Assembly (NCBI GenBank): GCA_020137815.1
Contig: CM035351.1
Span: 1,220,966 to 1,284,965 of the forward strand
DNA length: 64,000 nt
DNA from: Hormiphora californensis
Taxonomy: Eukaryota; Ctenophora; Tentaculata; Cydippida; Pleurobrachiidae
Direction of reading: 5' to 3'
Position 1 is the stretch's first letter. Every line of letters begins with the position of its first letter. The position numbers and the translations under genes were made by a program. Below are positions 37,595 through 49,274 of the stretch, one piece after another. A model generated the notes under the pieces. It did no database searches, was not told where the DNA came from, and saw only the letters and a program-made list of their open reading frames with translations.

Positions 37595-39075
37595 GAGATT
37601 ATGCAAATATTCTTTTTAAAACATTCTTGCCTTCTCTGTCAAAATGTCTAAGTATGTTTTACTATATTCGTCTGCTCAATACTCAGTTAACCTAGTCTAG
37701 TTATACGTCTCAAGAGTCAAGTAGTATACATGCTGTACTAATCTCATTATATATAATGAAAAAGAAATATATTTCTTTTGTTCTTTATCTTCCCCTCATG
37801 AATATGTGCCCATATAATATCTTCCATTACTTTCTCGCAATCTTTACACTCTCTACCCCCCATGGCCATATATACGATCCCTCCCCTCATAACTTTGAGA
37901 TCACACATAAAGTATATAAATAAAGTAATAACTATCCCATAACACCCCCTACTCCCTAGCCTTTACCCTCTCTCTCTAAACACACCGTTCAGGATGATTA
38001 ATGGAAGTTCTCCCTCTACTGTGGGAGTATGGAGCCTGGTTTGCAAAATGGTCATTCCTTGTCTTCCTTCTCTCCCTTCCACTTTTTATGGTGGTTTGGT
38101 TTTATCTGATGGCTGTGGCAGCCCATGTTTACCGGTGGAGAAAGAGAGAAGTCTACGAGGCAGTTCAACGATGGCTTCTGGGACTGGATTCCGTATGTCT
38201 ATAGCTGCGATAACTGAAGCCCAGGGCAAGATATGGCATAACCTAGAGTTTAATGGTTTGAACAATTTACCTAAAAAGGGTGGGTGTTTGATGATCGGGT
38301 ATCACGGCTGCCATGCCCCTGGATGCGTACTATTTCTTTGCTCATTGTGTCCTAGGAAAGGAGGAAGGTCCGGATTGTGGTTGATAGATTCCTGTACAAA
38401 GCACCAGGTATGGGTCTACTACTGAAGGTGTTTAACTGTATGCCGGGCAACATAACTACTTGTGTTGATGCTCTCTTCGCGGGTGAGACACTAATAATCT
38501 ACCCCGGAGGTGTAAGAGAATCCGTTCTATCCGATGAAAAGTACCAACTGTTATGGAACAGCCGACTAGGTTTTTCAAAAGTTGCACTGGAAGCAGATGT
38601 TCCTATAGTTCCTTTTTTCACTGAAAACATCCGAGAAGCAGCAAGATCGGTAAAGTTCTCAGCTAACCTGGCCTCATGGCTCTACGAAAAGACTAAACTA
38701 CCAATTCTACCCATTGTGGGAATATTCCCAGTTGAGCTACGGATGCATATCGGTCGTGCTATACATTTTGACGACGAGGAGGAGCCGAAAGTGGTGGCGG
38801 AGTTGGTGGAGAGACGGGTAGTTGAACTGATAGATAAACACCAGAGATTACCTGGCAGTATTCTTAGGGAATTGTACAATCGGTTCTGGGTTAGGAAGAG
38901 GAGGAAGAGTGATTAGTGTGTGTCTAATGAGATATAGATATGATGAGCAATTATATGAGTGTAGAAGTGATGTCTGTCTGTGTAACTGAGAGATCTTGAC
39001 TTCCTCTGCTGTCCAGTCTCCAAAGAAAGAAGAGTTTGCAGCACAAGTAACAAGTGCCTCTCTCTCAAAGATAGG
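37595..39075. repeat. Right arm of ~1.4 kb inverted duplication
   Basis: Reverse complement of about 35250-36660, with scattered substitutions and small indels in flanks and coding region. Confidence 0.8.
37994..38916 (+). CDS. TMEM68: TMEM68-like acyltransferase, right copy, frameshifted
   Basis: Same protein as the left copy on the opposite strand. The first ATG (37994) is out of frame through one extra A; the ATG at 38001 (MEVLPLLWEYGAW) is the working equivalent. Frame breaks lie near 38160, 38310 (inside the HGAIPLD active-site motif, which reads HGCHAPG here) and 38370. From 38377 to the stop at 38914-38916 the frame is intact and includes YPGGVRES, FFTENIREAA, LYEKTKLPILPIVGIFPVEL and IDKHQRLPGSI. 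Compared with the left copy, APGLSLLMK reads APGMGLLLK, so there are true substitutions besides the indels. Confidence 0.83.
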
Positions 39076-39750
39076 AGTGATGTCTTCCTGGAAGCTATTC
39101 TTGCGGCTTGCCCAGTCCAGTCAAGAATTACGAATTTAGTGAACATTTTGGTGAAAAAAAATCAATACCCCTTCGACTTTATGTATGTGGGGAGGGACGT
39201 CCGGGGCTTGGGAGTAGTCAGGAAGCAAGTTAGGGCACGGTCGTGACCAAAGAAGGGATGGTCGGACCGCCCTAAAACCGGTTTGGTAACAACCAGTACC
39301 ATTTCAGGAGTTGCTGTGAGCATTTTGAAGTGGGCACGACCAGCCAGTGAAGAGTTATGACGAAAAAGTAGCTACAAATGGCCCTTTTTATGACGATGTT
39401 ATTCTGCTGGCTGAGAGGGCTTTAAATAAACTTCTTGTGTGGGCAGAGAAATGTCTGAAGTTGAAGACACATTTTTTTGGAGCTGTTATCTTTCATGGTT
39501 GTCTAATTAGAGCTGCTCAAACACAAATTGGGTCGAAAGTTTCGGGGTTGTGCCCCTTCTTCAGCTCAAATTAATTTGTTTAAAGTAGCCAAAAGCCAAA
39601 AACTCGCTTACACACATTTTACGCGTCTCTTGTGACTGAAAAATCGCAAAACTTGAATGAAGCTTGAACTTGAACACGAATCCCAACCTGAACTTGAGGC
39701 TTTTCAGTGAAAATTTTACTCTTGAGTTGGTAAATGTTGCTGGCGCGGGA
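39076..39750. other. No gene recognised
   Basis: Sequence between the inverted duplication and the TIR-bracketed block. The 75-residue ORF at 39347-39574 has no family resemblance. Confidence 0.4.
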
Positions 39751-40408
39751 TAGGGATCCCTAAAAAAGTTCAGTATTTACACAGCGTTTACACAGTCTTT
39801 ACACAGTCATTACACCCAGAGCGGTGCGTGCTGCGTTTTGCGGCTTTTTCTAAGAAAATATTGGACTGTGTGCTGCAAAATTGAGTAAATTGAGCGCTGC
39901 GGCGAAAAAAGTTTCCGAAAACGCTGCAAATCGAGTTAAGTTTAAGTTTAAGTTTACGCACAATTTATCACAAAGTCACACAATTAATATATAACTTCGT
40001 CCCGCTCTTACACCATACACTAATAAAGTGATACAAGGCTGAGAGGTGAAAATATACAGTTCACATCAGCGGTTTCCTAAAGCGGTTTAAACAATACTTA
40101 GAGACAGTGATACACATCCTAGTAGCATTAGATGCACAAAATACGAGGAACAAGGGGTTATAGAAAACAAGGTAACGAACTAACAAAACAAGCAGACAAA
40201 CATAAAAACAGATTAAACAGAATACACAAAGTCACAGACGCAAAACACAACATCAGCAGTCAATACAAAACGGTTAATACAAAAACATACTAACACACGT
40301 ACAAACACATTCACAGACAAACAGACAATCACAAACACATACACACAGATTCGGTAATAAATAAATAATAAATTAGCTGTCCTTCAAACACACACTCACT
40401 GAAGAGTC

Positions 40409-40545
40409 CTTGACAAGTTTTTTATCGAGAAAAACGTATTGAGAAAAACGGTATCCTTGACAAGTTTTTTATCGAGAAAAACGTATTGAGAAAAACGGTA
40501 TCCTTGACAAGTTTTTTATCGAGAAAAACGTATTGAGAAAAACGG
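40409..40545. repeat. ~47 bp tandem repeat, three copies
   Basis: TCCTTGACAAGTTTTTTATC then GAGAAAAACGTATTGAGAAA and AACGGTA, repeated three times almost without change. Confidence 0.95.
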
Positions 40546-40880
40546 TGTGTATGGTCTTCTTTCTTCATTCTTCGGCATAAAACTCAGCCAGTCTGGAACC
40601 TCAGCTACTCAAACTCTGCTAAACAACTCAGAGGCCAGAAAATGTTAACAATTTACACAAAATGCACACTTGAAAATATTAACTCATTGACTCAGTCATA
40701 GGTGGTCCCTCTACTAAGTCTCAGGTAGATGTAGGAAGGAATGGTGTAGAAAGTAGGAAGGGATGTAGGAAGGAATATAGGCAGGAATGGTGCAGATTAG
40801 AGACAGTAGGTCAGGTGGGATGTAAGGAAGCTGGAGAGAGGGTTTACTTACTTATGATTACTTATGAAGGGTTTTCCAAG

Positions 40881-42800
40881 TTAGAGGGCCATCCGTTGTT
40901 CTTCGAACCGCCTGATTCCCCCGCACCACTCAGTCAACAAATTTCTGTTATTAGCTGGGTATCCAGGGGTTGGTGGCAAATCTGGAACCTCTCTTAGGAA
41001 GAGATCCAAACTTGCTTTGAAGGACGCTAGGTCTCCAATCTCTCTGAGGTCAGCTGGGATGCAGTTCCATAGTTTCGGTCCAAATGTACCGAAGGAGTTG
41101 GCATAGAGAGTTGAATTCCTCTTGCTTTTAACTCTTGAGAGATCTGGCAGGACTGCTTTCAGACCGTGCCTTGAAGTGCGATGAAACTTTATATCAACTT
41201 CATTTGGAGCTGCCCCGTGAAGGATTTTGTGTACGTGGAGAATCACATACCGCTCTCTTCGCCTCTGGAGCGACATGAGGCCAAGGTACTTGAGGCGTTG
41301 CCAATAGTCCAAGTCCTTCATTCCGGCAATCTTGGATGTAAACCTGCGCTGCACAGACTCCAAGAGCTGGATATCGCCTACCATCTGGGGGGACCAAAGC
41401 GGAGAACAGTACTCCATAGTGCTCCTTACCATGGTTTTGTATAGACTGACCATGAGTTCCGGATCTCTGCTACTGAATACGCCAAACACCCACTGAGCCA
41501 TGCGTCGACCTTTTGTCGTAAGGTTCACATAGTGGGGCCTCCAGGAAAGATCCTCGGACACAGTTACACCCAAATCTCTGAGCTGGTCCGATGGTGCTAA
41601 CAAGGTATCACCGCTAGTAGAGTAAAACACCCCTGTCATAGGGAGCTCCTTGATTAGTGCGCCCCTTTGGTGATGGTGAACCATCAGTTCGTATTTGTCC
41701 TCATTGAGCACCATGTTGTTTCTTGTTGACCACTGCATTACTCTATCAAGATCTTGCTGAAGTTTCACAGTGTCACTCTCATTAGTGATTTCCATACTGA
41801 CTCGAGAATCGTCCGCAAAGAAGCTCAGGATAGCATTCAGTGCTTCACTCTCCAGATCATTGATAAAAATCAAGAATAGAAGCGGACCCAAGACAGTACC
41901 TTGGGGAACACCACTAATGATCAGTGCAATCTCAGATTGGCAGCCGTCCAATACGACTTTTTGTTTACGGCCGGTCAAAAAGGACTCTAACCAGTCAACG
42001 ATCTGAGGATGCACACCGTAACGCCGTATCTTGACAAGAAGAAGACGGATATCAACCTTGTCGAATGCACGGGAGTAGTCCAGGAACACCGTGTCAGTGT
42101 CGTGACCACCGCAGAGGGCTTTCAGAACCCAGTCAAAGTATCCCAATAACTGGGTTAATGTAGATCGTCCCGATCTAAACCCGTGCTGGCGTTCAGAGAA
42201 TAGGCCGTTCCTCTCAAAGTAATCTACCAAATGGGATCTCGTCACGCGTTCAAAGATTTTAATGACGTGGCTAGTGAGTGTCACCGGTCGATAATTTTTG
42301 GAACTGGACCTATCACCTTTCTTGAAAAGGGGAACAACATGACCCATCTTGTAGTAATCTGGGACCCTTTTCAGCTGAAATGATTCTCTCCATATCATAC
42401 TGATAGGCTTTGCGAGGGCATCGGCAGCCTCCTTGAGGATCCTAGAAGGTATTCCATCAGGACCGGGGGCCGAGGAAATGTCGAGGTCTTTGCATGCCTT
42501 AACTATATCCTCCTCACTGAACGTGAGTCCTAGGTCTTCCAATTTTATGGTCGGCCTATCAAATGTGGGATCTCTGGTCTGGGGATTCTCCGGATTACTA
42601 AACACACCACAGAACTCCTCCTGGAATATATCTGCAATCTGTTTCGAATCGGTGATTGGAGAACCTTCCTTGTCTATAATGACAGGGATACCAGAACTAC
42701 CCTTGGCAAAGGATTTGGCAAAGGAATAGAAATACCGTGGATCAGACTTTATCTTATCTTTAGCCTTCCTCTCACGGTTATCTTTGCTGGTCAGTATCTG
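40881..42800 (-). mobile_element. LINE ORF2 fragment (RT with FADD box)
   Basis: The continuous 574-residue ORF runs 42605-40881 and the same frame region can be followed back to about 42800 (NRERKAKDKIKSDPRYFYSF). RT motifs: SSAPGPDGIP, KNYRPVTLTS, QHGFRSGRSTLTQL, FLDYSRAFDKVD, SGVPQGTVLGPLLFLIFIND, FFADDSRV, then KDLGVTV and a C-terminal LYKTMVRSTMEYCSPLW. This is the CR1/Jockey-type RT of non-LTR retrotransposons, with the catalytic pair present. The N-terminal endonuclease domain is missing, so it is 5'-truncated. Confidence 0.9.
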
Positions 42801-43260
42801 GTCAGTATCTGGTCAGTATCTGGTCTGGAAGAAGAGACAGCACCTAGGACACGGGAAACCCAGGAACGAGAACCTAGGTACGAACCAGGTAAGGACAGGG
42901 AGGTAGACTATTTAGTTCCAGGAAGAAATGATATAGGATTGTGTCAGCAGGTCATAGGTGGGATATAAGGGAGCTGGAGTGTGGGTCTGGAAGTAGGGCG
43001 TGATGGCAGTGATCGCGAGAGACAGCAGACAGGACACGAGAGCCCAGGAGCGAACCATGTAAGGACAGGGAGGCAGACTATTTAGTTCCAGGAAGGAATG
43101 ATGTAGGATTTAGACAGCAGGTCATAGGTGGGATATAAGGGAGCTGGAGTGTGGGTCTGGAAGTAGGGTAGTGGTGGCAGTGATAGCGAGAGACAGCAGA
43201 CAGGACACGGGAACCCAAGAGCGAACCAGGTAAGGCCAAGGGAGGGATCTATTTCCCAAA
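42785..43260. repeat. ~170 bp tandem repeat, about 2.5 units
   Basis: TATTTAGTTCCAGGAAGRAATGAT at about 42909 and 43079, each followed by CAGGTCATAGGTGGGATATA and AGGGAGCTGGAGTGTGGGTC; a third partial unit follows. It begins with three copies of GGTCAGTATCT. Confidence 0.85.
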
Positions 43261-43462
43261 AGTTGTGAAACAGGATCAGATTTAGAACCGCATGCAAGGA
43301 ATATTATAGGCAGGGAATAATGAGGCGTTTATGTGCGGAGCTGGAGCCTGGGGGAAAACAACAGATTTACTGTGAAGTTAACTGGACTGGGTGCCCAGGA
43401 AATGATGCAGGTAGATTTGTGCCGGGAAGATGGTGCGGTACTGATATAATGCCGAGTGAGGT

Positions 43463-45600
43463 TTATTCAGGTCCATAAGCCAAAGTAAACATATGGGTTT
43501 TCAAGGCCTTTTTAAACATCGGCAAGGTTTCTGTGGTTCGAATTTCTTTAGGTAGGCGATTCCAGATCCTCGGAGCAGCTATACTAAAAGCTCTCTCAGT
43601 GGTTTTGTAGTTGTAGTTACTGTGTACCTCTTCCAGTCTTGTCGTGTCACAATCGACTCTTAAACTCATCGGTTTTTGTTTCCGTCTTTGTAGCATTTCT
43701 GATATGTATCCACTATCCAGGCGTCCCATTATTCAGGGATTTGTATACCATCATACAGATCTTATATTCTATTCTGTGTCTAACAGGTAGGAAGTGGGAT
43801 TTTTTTCCGTAGATCTGTTACACCACGTCTGCTACGTTTACCATGGACAAAGCGAGTGGCAGAGTTCTGTAGCTTCTGAAGACGCTTCACATCCTTGTCT
43901 TTGAGACCTATCAGTAGAGCGCTACAATAATCAATCTTTGAGTGTATCAGTGAGTTCACAAGTTGGGTCTTTTGCTTTTTGTTCAGTTTGCCTGCAATTC
44001 TCCACACGTTGACGAGTTGGTAGTTGCACGACTGAACAACTCTGGAGACGTGCTGGGACATCGTGAGTTCGCTATCGACCATGACGCCGAGATTCTTAGC
44101 AACTGGTTTGACTTCCGTTTCTTCTTGTGCAATGTTCAGTGTGGCATCACTGGTAGATTTATCCCATTTGTTTCGTAGGATAAGAACTTCTGTTTTATCC
44201 GGATTCAACTTCAACAGGTTCTGTGTCATCCAGAGACGAATGTGAGACACACAGCTCTGAACTTTCTTTATCACATCATCGAATGTTTCTGGTGTGAAAG
44301 CTATCGAAAGTTGAGAATCATCCGCATACATGTGCAGGCTGAGACCATATAGTTCCGCTATTTTCTGTAGATCTCTGGTGTATAGTATGAACAAGAGGGG
44401 CCCCAGGATGGAACCCTGAGGAACACCAATGCTGATAGACTTTGCTTCTGACTCGACCGAACCTATCTTTACTCTAGCTGTTCGATTAGTAAGATATGAT
44501 TCAATCCAGCTCAATACCTTTCCAGTCACTCCATAATCATGTTTCAGGCGGTGTAGTAGCTTGGCATGAGATATGGTGTCAAAGGCCGCTGAAAGGTCCA
44601 GAAGAACTAGGATGACCTTGGTCTTTTTATCCAGCTGCACAAGTATGTCGTTTACTATCTTGATAGTGGCCGTTTCACAGCTATGTTTCGATCGATAAGC
44701 AGATTGAACTTCACTGAACAGTCCATTACTCTCCACGTAGTCAGTAAGCTGGTCAGCGACGCATTTCTCCAGGACCTTCGAGATGAACGAAAGGTTTGAG
44801 ATTGGTCGATAACTATTAAGTTCATCAGGGTCTAGGTCACTGTTTTTGTATGATGGACGAATAACAGCAGACTTTAAGCTATCAGGGACTTCTCCTTTGG
44901 TGAGACTGGTGTTCACAATCTTAGAGACTATTGGAATGAGGGCTGGAAAAGCATCATTGACGAATGAAGTTGGCATAGGGTCCAGGGTACAGTGTTTCTT
45001 GTTCATAGCACGGACAGTAGCAGCCAGCATCGAATCGGAGACAGGTTGAAATTTCGCAAACTTTGGCAACTCTGCATCTGTTTCTAGTCGCGGTGTCAGT
45101 TCAGGAAGATCGGCTGTGAAATCCGGATCAAGCTGAATTTTCTCATAGATTGCCGCGATCTTGGAAGTGAAAAAGTCGATCATCCGGTCTGGAAGCCCAT
45201 CTGGATCGTCAGTGGAGGGGAGTTGGGTCGGTGTCTTTTCCTTTCCGAGCAGGTGGTTTAGGATTTGATACAACGCAGCATGATTTCCGTCTGCTGCCTC
45301 TAGACGCTGTTGGAAGAATTCTCTTCTGGTGCGATTGAATACAGTTTTAGTAAACCGGATCTCAGCTATGAACAACTTTTCAGCTATTAGAACTTTTTCG
45401 TGGCAGACTGGTTTGTTCTTTTGCTTCTGTTTAAGGGCTTTCTTGTACGCTGACTTGTACTTCCGCTCTGCTTTTCGGCGTTTGTGTAGAGCATCATAGC
45501 ACAAACCAAGGGGGCTTAGAGGCTTCCGAAACAACTTTCTCCTCAATCGGTGCTAACTGGTCAAGTATGTCTTCAAGTATGGTGTTATACAGTTTGACAC
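43463..45600 (-). mobile_element. Second LINE ORF2 fragment (RT with YADD box)
   Basis: 588-residue ORF at 45546-43780, then a one-base frame change and the C terminus at 43729-43463 (IAAPRIWNRLPKEIR). The coding sense extends upstream to about 45600. RT motifs: SYRPISNLSFISKVLEK, QSAYRSKHSCETATIK, LLDLSAAFDTISH, IGVPQGSILGPLLFILYTRD, HMYADDSQLS, KNLGVMVDSELTM, NSLIHSKIDYCSALL. Jockey-group type and clearly different from the neighbour at 40881-42800. The endonuclease domain is absent; the truncated 5' side runs almost directly into the right inverted repeat. Confidence 0.9.
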
Positions 45601-45774
45601 ATTCATCGACTGATTCAGGAAGCGGAGACGCAGTCTTTACACCCAGAGCGGCGCGGGCGCTCTGGGTGTAACGACTGTGTAAAGACTGTGTAAACGCTGT
45701 GTAAATACTGAACTTTTTTAGGGATCCCTATAAGGCAGCGCTTTTCAAACTTCTGAGTTGCCTCGGGCAAAAAA

Positions 45775-48172
45775 ATGCAAAGCAAAATCTCGATTTTGCG
45801 GCCACGGCCCGGATTGGCTATGCGCGGCGTCAAAGTAAGAATTTCAGCATCGTACAAACCAATTTTTCGCGCATTATTGTTTTTTTCAATTTTGACAGCT
45901 GCTAAAACTCTAACTGGTTCAGGCGGCCCGTCAGGAGCGGACTCTGATCTCTGGAAACATATGCTCCTGTCCAAAAAACTCAGCCCCGCCTCAAACGAAC
46001 TAGCACAGGCAATATCAACTTTCGCTATCAAATTAGCCACGGAAATAGTTAATCCTCTTCACCTTTCGGCATACGTTGCATCTAGACTTGTCCCTCTGAG
46101 CAAAAAACCATCTGGAATCCGCCCAATCGGGATTGGTGAAGTCTTACGCCGGCTAGTCGGCAAGGTGATTACCCGCTCACTGAAACCTAATATTGTTGAA
46201 TCTACCGCCCCGATACAGCTATGTGCTGGGCTGGAGAGCGGAGTAGAGGCTGCCGTGCATGCAGCGAGAGAACTGTTTGAATCCGAGAAATGCGAGTGTG
46301 TGTTATTAATTGATGCAAGTAATGCTTTTAATTCCTTAAATCGAAATGCTGCTCTAAATAATATAAAATATGTTTGCCCTGAGTTTGAGCATTATTTAAA
46401 AAATACATATGGTTTAACATCTAACTTATTCCTATGCGATGGAACTAATCATGAAATTATTAAATCTGCTGAAGGGACGACCCAGGGTGATACTGCGGCC
46501 ATGTTTATGTACGCCAGCTGCCTTATGCCCCTTGTAATTTCATTGAAGGACATTGAACAGGTTACCCAGATATTTTATGCCGATGATGGCCTGGGCGGAG
46601 GGACTTTGGCTTCTGTGAATCAGTGGTGGGATAGGATCAAACTGAAGGGACCTGAATACGGCTACCTACCCAATCCAGGAAAATCATGGTTGATTGTTAA
46701 ACCTCACCTGGAGGACGAGGCAAAAGCCCTTTTCCCTGATGTTAACATTACCACCGAAGGGCAACGTTACCTGGGATCGTATATCGGAACAAAGGAAGGT
46801 CAGGACAAGTTTGTTCAGAAAGAGGTAGATAAGTGGGCCGCAGAAATAACATCACTTGCGGAGATTGCAAACAGTGAGCCCCAGCTTGCTTATACAGCAT
46901 ACACCATGGGAGTATCTAAACGGTGGTCGTATCTTATGAGAACGACTCCAGGCATTTCTGATCAGTTGGGCCCGATTGAGGATTCAATTCTGCAGCAACT
47001 CATCCCTTCTATGACTGGACAACCTGTTATCAACGAGAGACTTCGATCTGTTTTCTCTCTTCCAGCGAGACTTGGAGGACTCGGGATTCAAAACCCTGTC
47101 GCTACATCGGATAGCGAGTACCATTTCTCCAAACTCATGACTGAAAATCTGTCTGCAGCTGTGCTGAACCAGGAAGATACGTTTACTGCAGATGATGTCA
47201 AAAACTCAGAGAACAAACTCATTGTGCGTCGAATGAAAAACGATCAACATCAGACGGCAATCGATCAAATAAAATCAAAATCGACACCAGAAGAGAAGAG
47301 GACCCTCGATCTCCTGGCCGAAAAGGGTGCATCCTCCTGGCTAACTTGTCTCCCACTAGAATCTCTTAACTTCACTCTAAACCGACAGGAATGGTTCGAC
47401 GCTATCTCGGCTAGGTACAATCTCCCCCTTGTTGGCGAACCTCTACCAGATCAGTGTACATGCGGAGAAGCTAACAGTATCGATCATGCTATCTCCTGCA
47501 AGCTTGGAGGATTTGTTAACTACAGGCACGACAACGTGAGAGACTTTATTGCGAAAGAGCTCAGCACTGTCGGCCTCGATACCAAGGCCGAACCTCACCT
47601 TCTCAACGTTCGGGGGACATCCCTTCCAGCTGGGACCATTACAGCGGACGGGGCTCGCCTTGACATCAGAACCCGTGGACTCTGGTCAAGCTTAGACTGT
47701 ACCTATTTTGACGTAAGGATTTTTAATCCAAGGGTAAAGTCTAATGCCAACCAGAGTATACAGAAGATCTATGAGAAGCATGAAACTGAGAAGAAGAAAG
47801 CTTATCTACAACGAGTTCTCCAGGTTGAGAAGGCGGTGTTCACTCCACTTGTCATGTCAACATCAGGCGGACTTGGTAGAGAATTTCAGAACACACTGAA
47901 ACAGTTGGCCCACCGAAAATCTTCCAAAACTGGATATGAGCGCCAGGACTGTATTCGGTATCTCAGACTGCGCTTATCATTTGCGATGGTTCGCTCAATA
48001 ACTGTATCGATTAGGGGATATCGGGGCAGGGGCAAGGCGGCTGCAAGTGACGCTGATGAATATTTATATCGTATGGACTAATTCCACAGTTATAATTTAT
48101 TGATTCCATTGATTTCTACTGTATAATTTATTATATATTTTATTTTAAGGCCGATATTGGCCGCCCCCCCCC
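45775..48172 (+). mobile_element. RT with C-terminal zinc and nuclease-like domain, poly-C tail
   Basis: 768-residue ORF (45775-48081). The N-terminal half is an RT of unusual type: GIRPIGIGEVLRRLVGK, VLLIDASNAFNSLNR, EGTTQGDTAAMFMYA, IFYADDGLGG, ITTEGQRYLGSYIGT. The C-terminal part has a CxC...H...C cluster (CTCGEANSIDHAISC) followed by RHDNVRDF, then DGARLDIRTRG and CTYFDVRIFNP, the order seen in restriction-like endonucleases of R2-type non-LTR elements. After the stop comes a conserved ~90 bp 3' UTR ending GGCCGATATTGGCCG and a C run. The first ~35 residues may not be native. No RNase H, integrase or tyrosine recombinase is visible. Assignment to the nuclease class rests on motif order only. 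Confidence 0.75.
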
Positions 48173-48236
48173 ATTTTGACAGCGTAATTTTATGTGTTTC
48201 GAAGCGCCGCGCATGATTATTTTTGGATTCCACAAG

Positions 48237-49263
48237 CAGCTGTCTGAACCAGGAAGATACGTTTACTGCAGATGATGTCAAAAACTCAGAGAACAAACTC
48301 ATTGTGCGTCGAACGAAAAACGATCAACATCAGACGGCAATCGATCAAATAAAATCAAAATCGACACCAGAAGAGAAGAGGACCCTCGATCTCCTGGCCG
48401 AAAAGGGTGCATCCTCCTGGCTGACTTGTCTCCCACTAGAATCTCTTAACTTCACTCTAAACCGACAGGAATGGTTCGACGCTATCTCGGCTAGGTACAA
48501 TCTCCCCCTTGTTGGCGAACCTCTACCAGATCAGTGTACATGCGGAGAAGCTAACAGTATCGATCATGCTATCTCCTGCAAGCTTGGAGGATTTGTTAAC
48601 TACAGGCACGACAACGTGAGAGACTTTATTGCGAAAGAGCTTAGCACTGTCGGCCTCGATACCAAGGCCGAACCTCACCTTCTGAACGTTCGGGGGACGT
48701 CCCTTCCAGCTGGGACCATTACAGCGGACGGGGCTCGCCTTGACATCAGAACCCGTGGACTCTGGTCAAGCTTAGACTGTACCTATTTTGACGTAAGGAT
48801 TTTTAATCCAAGGGTAAAGTCTAATGCCAACCAGAGTATACAGAAGATCTATGAGAAGCATGAAACTGAGAAGAAGAAAGCTTATCTGCAACGAGTTCTC
48901 CAGGTTGAGAAGGCGGTGTTCACTCCACTTGTCATGTCAACATCAGGCGGACTTGGTAGAGAATTTCAGAACACACTGAAACAGTTGGCCCACCGAAAAT
49001 CTTCCAAAACTGGATATGAGCGCCAGGACTGTATTCGGTATCTCAGACTGCGCTTATCATTTGCGATGGTTCGCTCAATAACTGTATCGATTAGGGGATA
49101 TCGGGGCAGGGGCAAGGCGGCTGCAAGGGACGCTGATGAATATTTATATCGTATGGACTAATTCCACAATTATAATTTATTGATTCCATTGATTTCTACT
49201 GTATAATTTATTATATATTTTATTTTAAGGCCGATATTGGCCGCCCCCCCCCCCCCCCCCCCC
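48237..49263 (+). mobile_element. 5'-truncated daughter copy with target-site duplication
   Basis: A copy, about 99% identical, of the last ~1 kb of the element just upstream (from the equivalent of ~47155), with an open frame to 49161 and the same 3' UTR and a longer poly-C tail (49242-49263). The 10 bp ATTCCACAAG occurs immediately before (48227-48236) and after (49265-49274), as expected for target-primed reverse transcription with 5' truncation. Confidence 0.88.
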
Positions 49264-49274
49264 AATTCCACAAG

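Larger units (their letters stand above)
39751..45731. mobile_element. ~6 kb block bracketed by ~74 bp inverted repeats
   Basis: TAGGGATCCCTAAAAAAGTT then CAGTATTTACACAGCGTTTA, CACAGTCTTTACACAGT and TTACACCCAGAGCG at 39751-39823 is mirrored at 45658-45731 with about one mismatch. The outer ends contain the palindrome AGGGATCCCT. Inside are two LINE RT ORFs and tandem repeats; no transposase was recognised. Either a composite DNA element that received LINE insertions, or two copies of a short repeat that happen to face each other. Confidence 0.6.

Noticed and set aside
45775-48081. Possible retrovirus or LTR retrotransposon
   Set aside because: No gag, protease, RNase H, integrase or LTRs; the C-terminal motifs and 5' truncation of the daughter copy fit a non-LTR mechanism.
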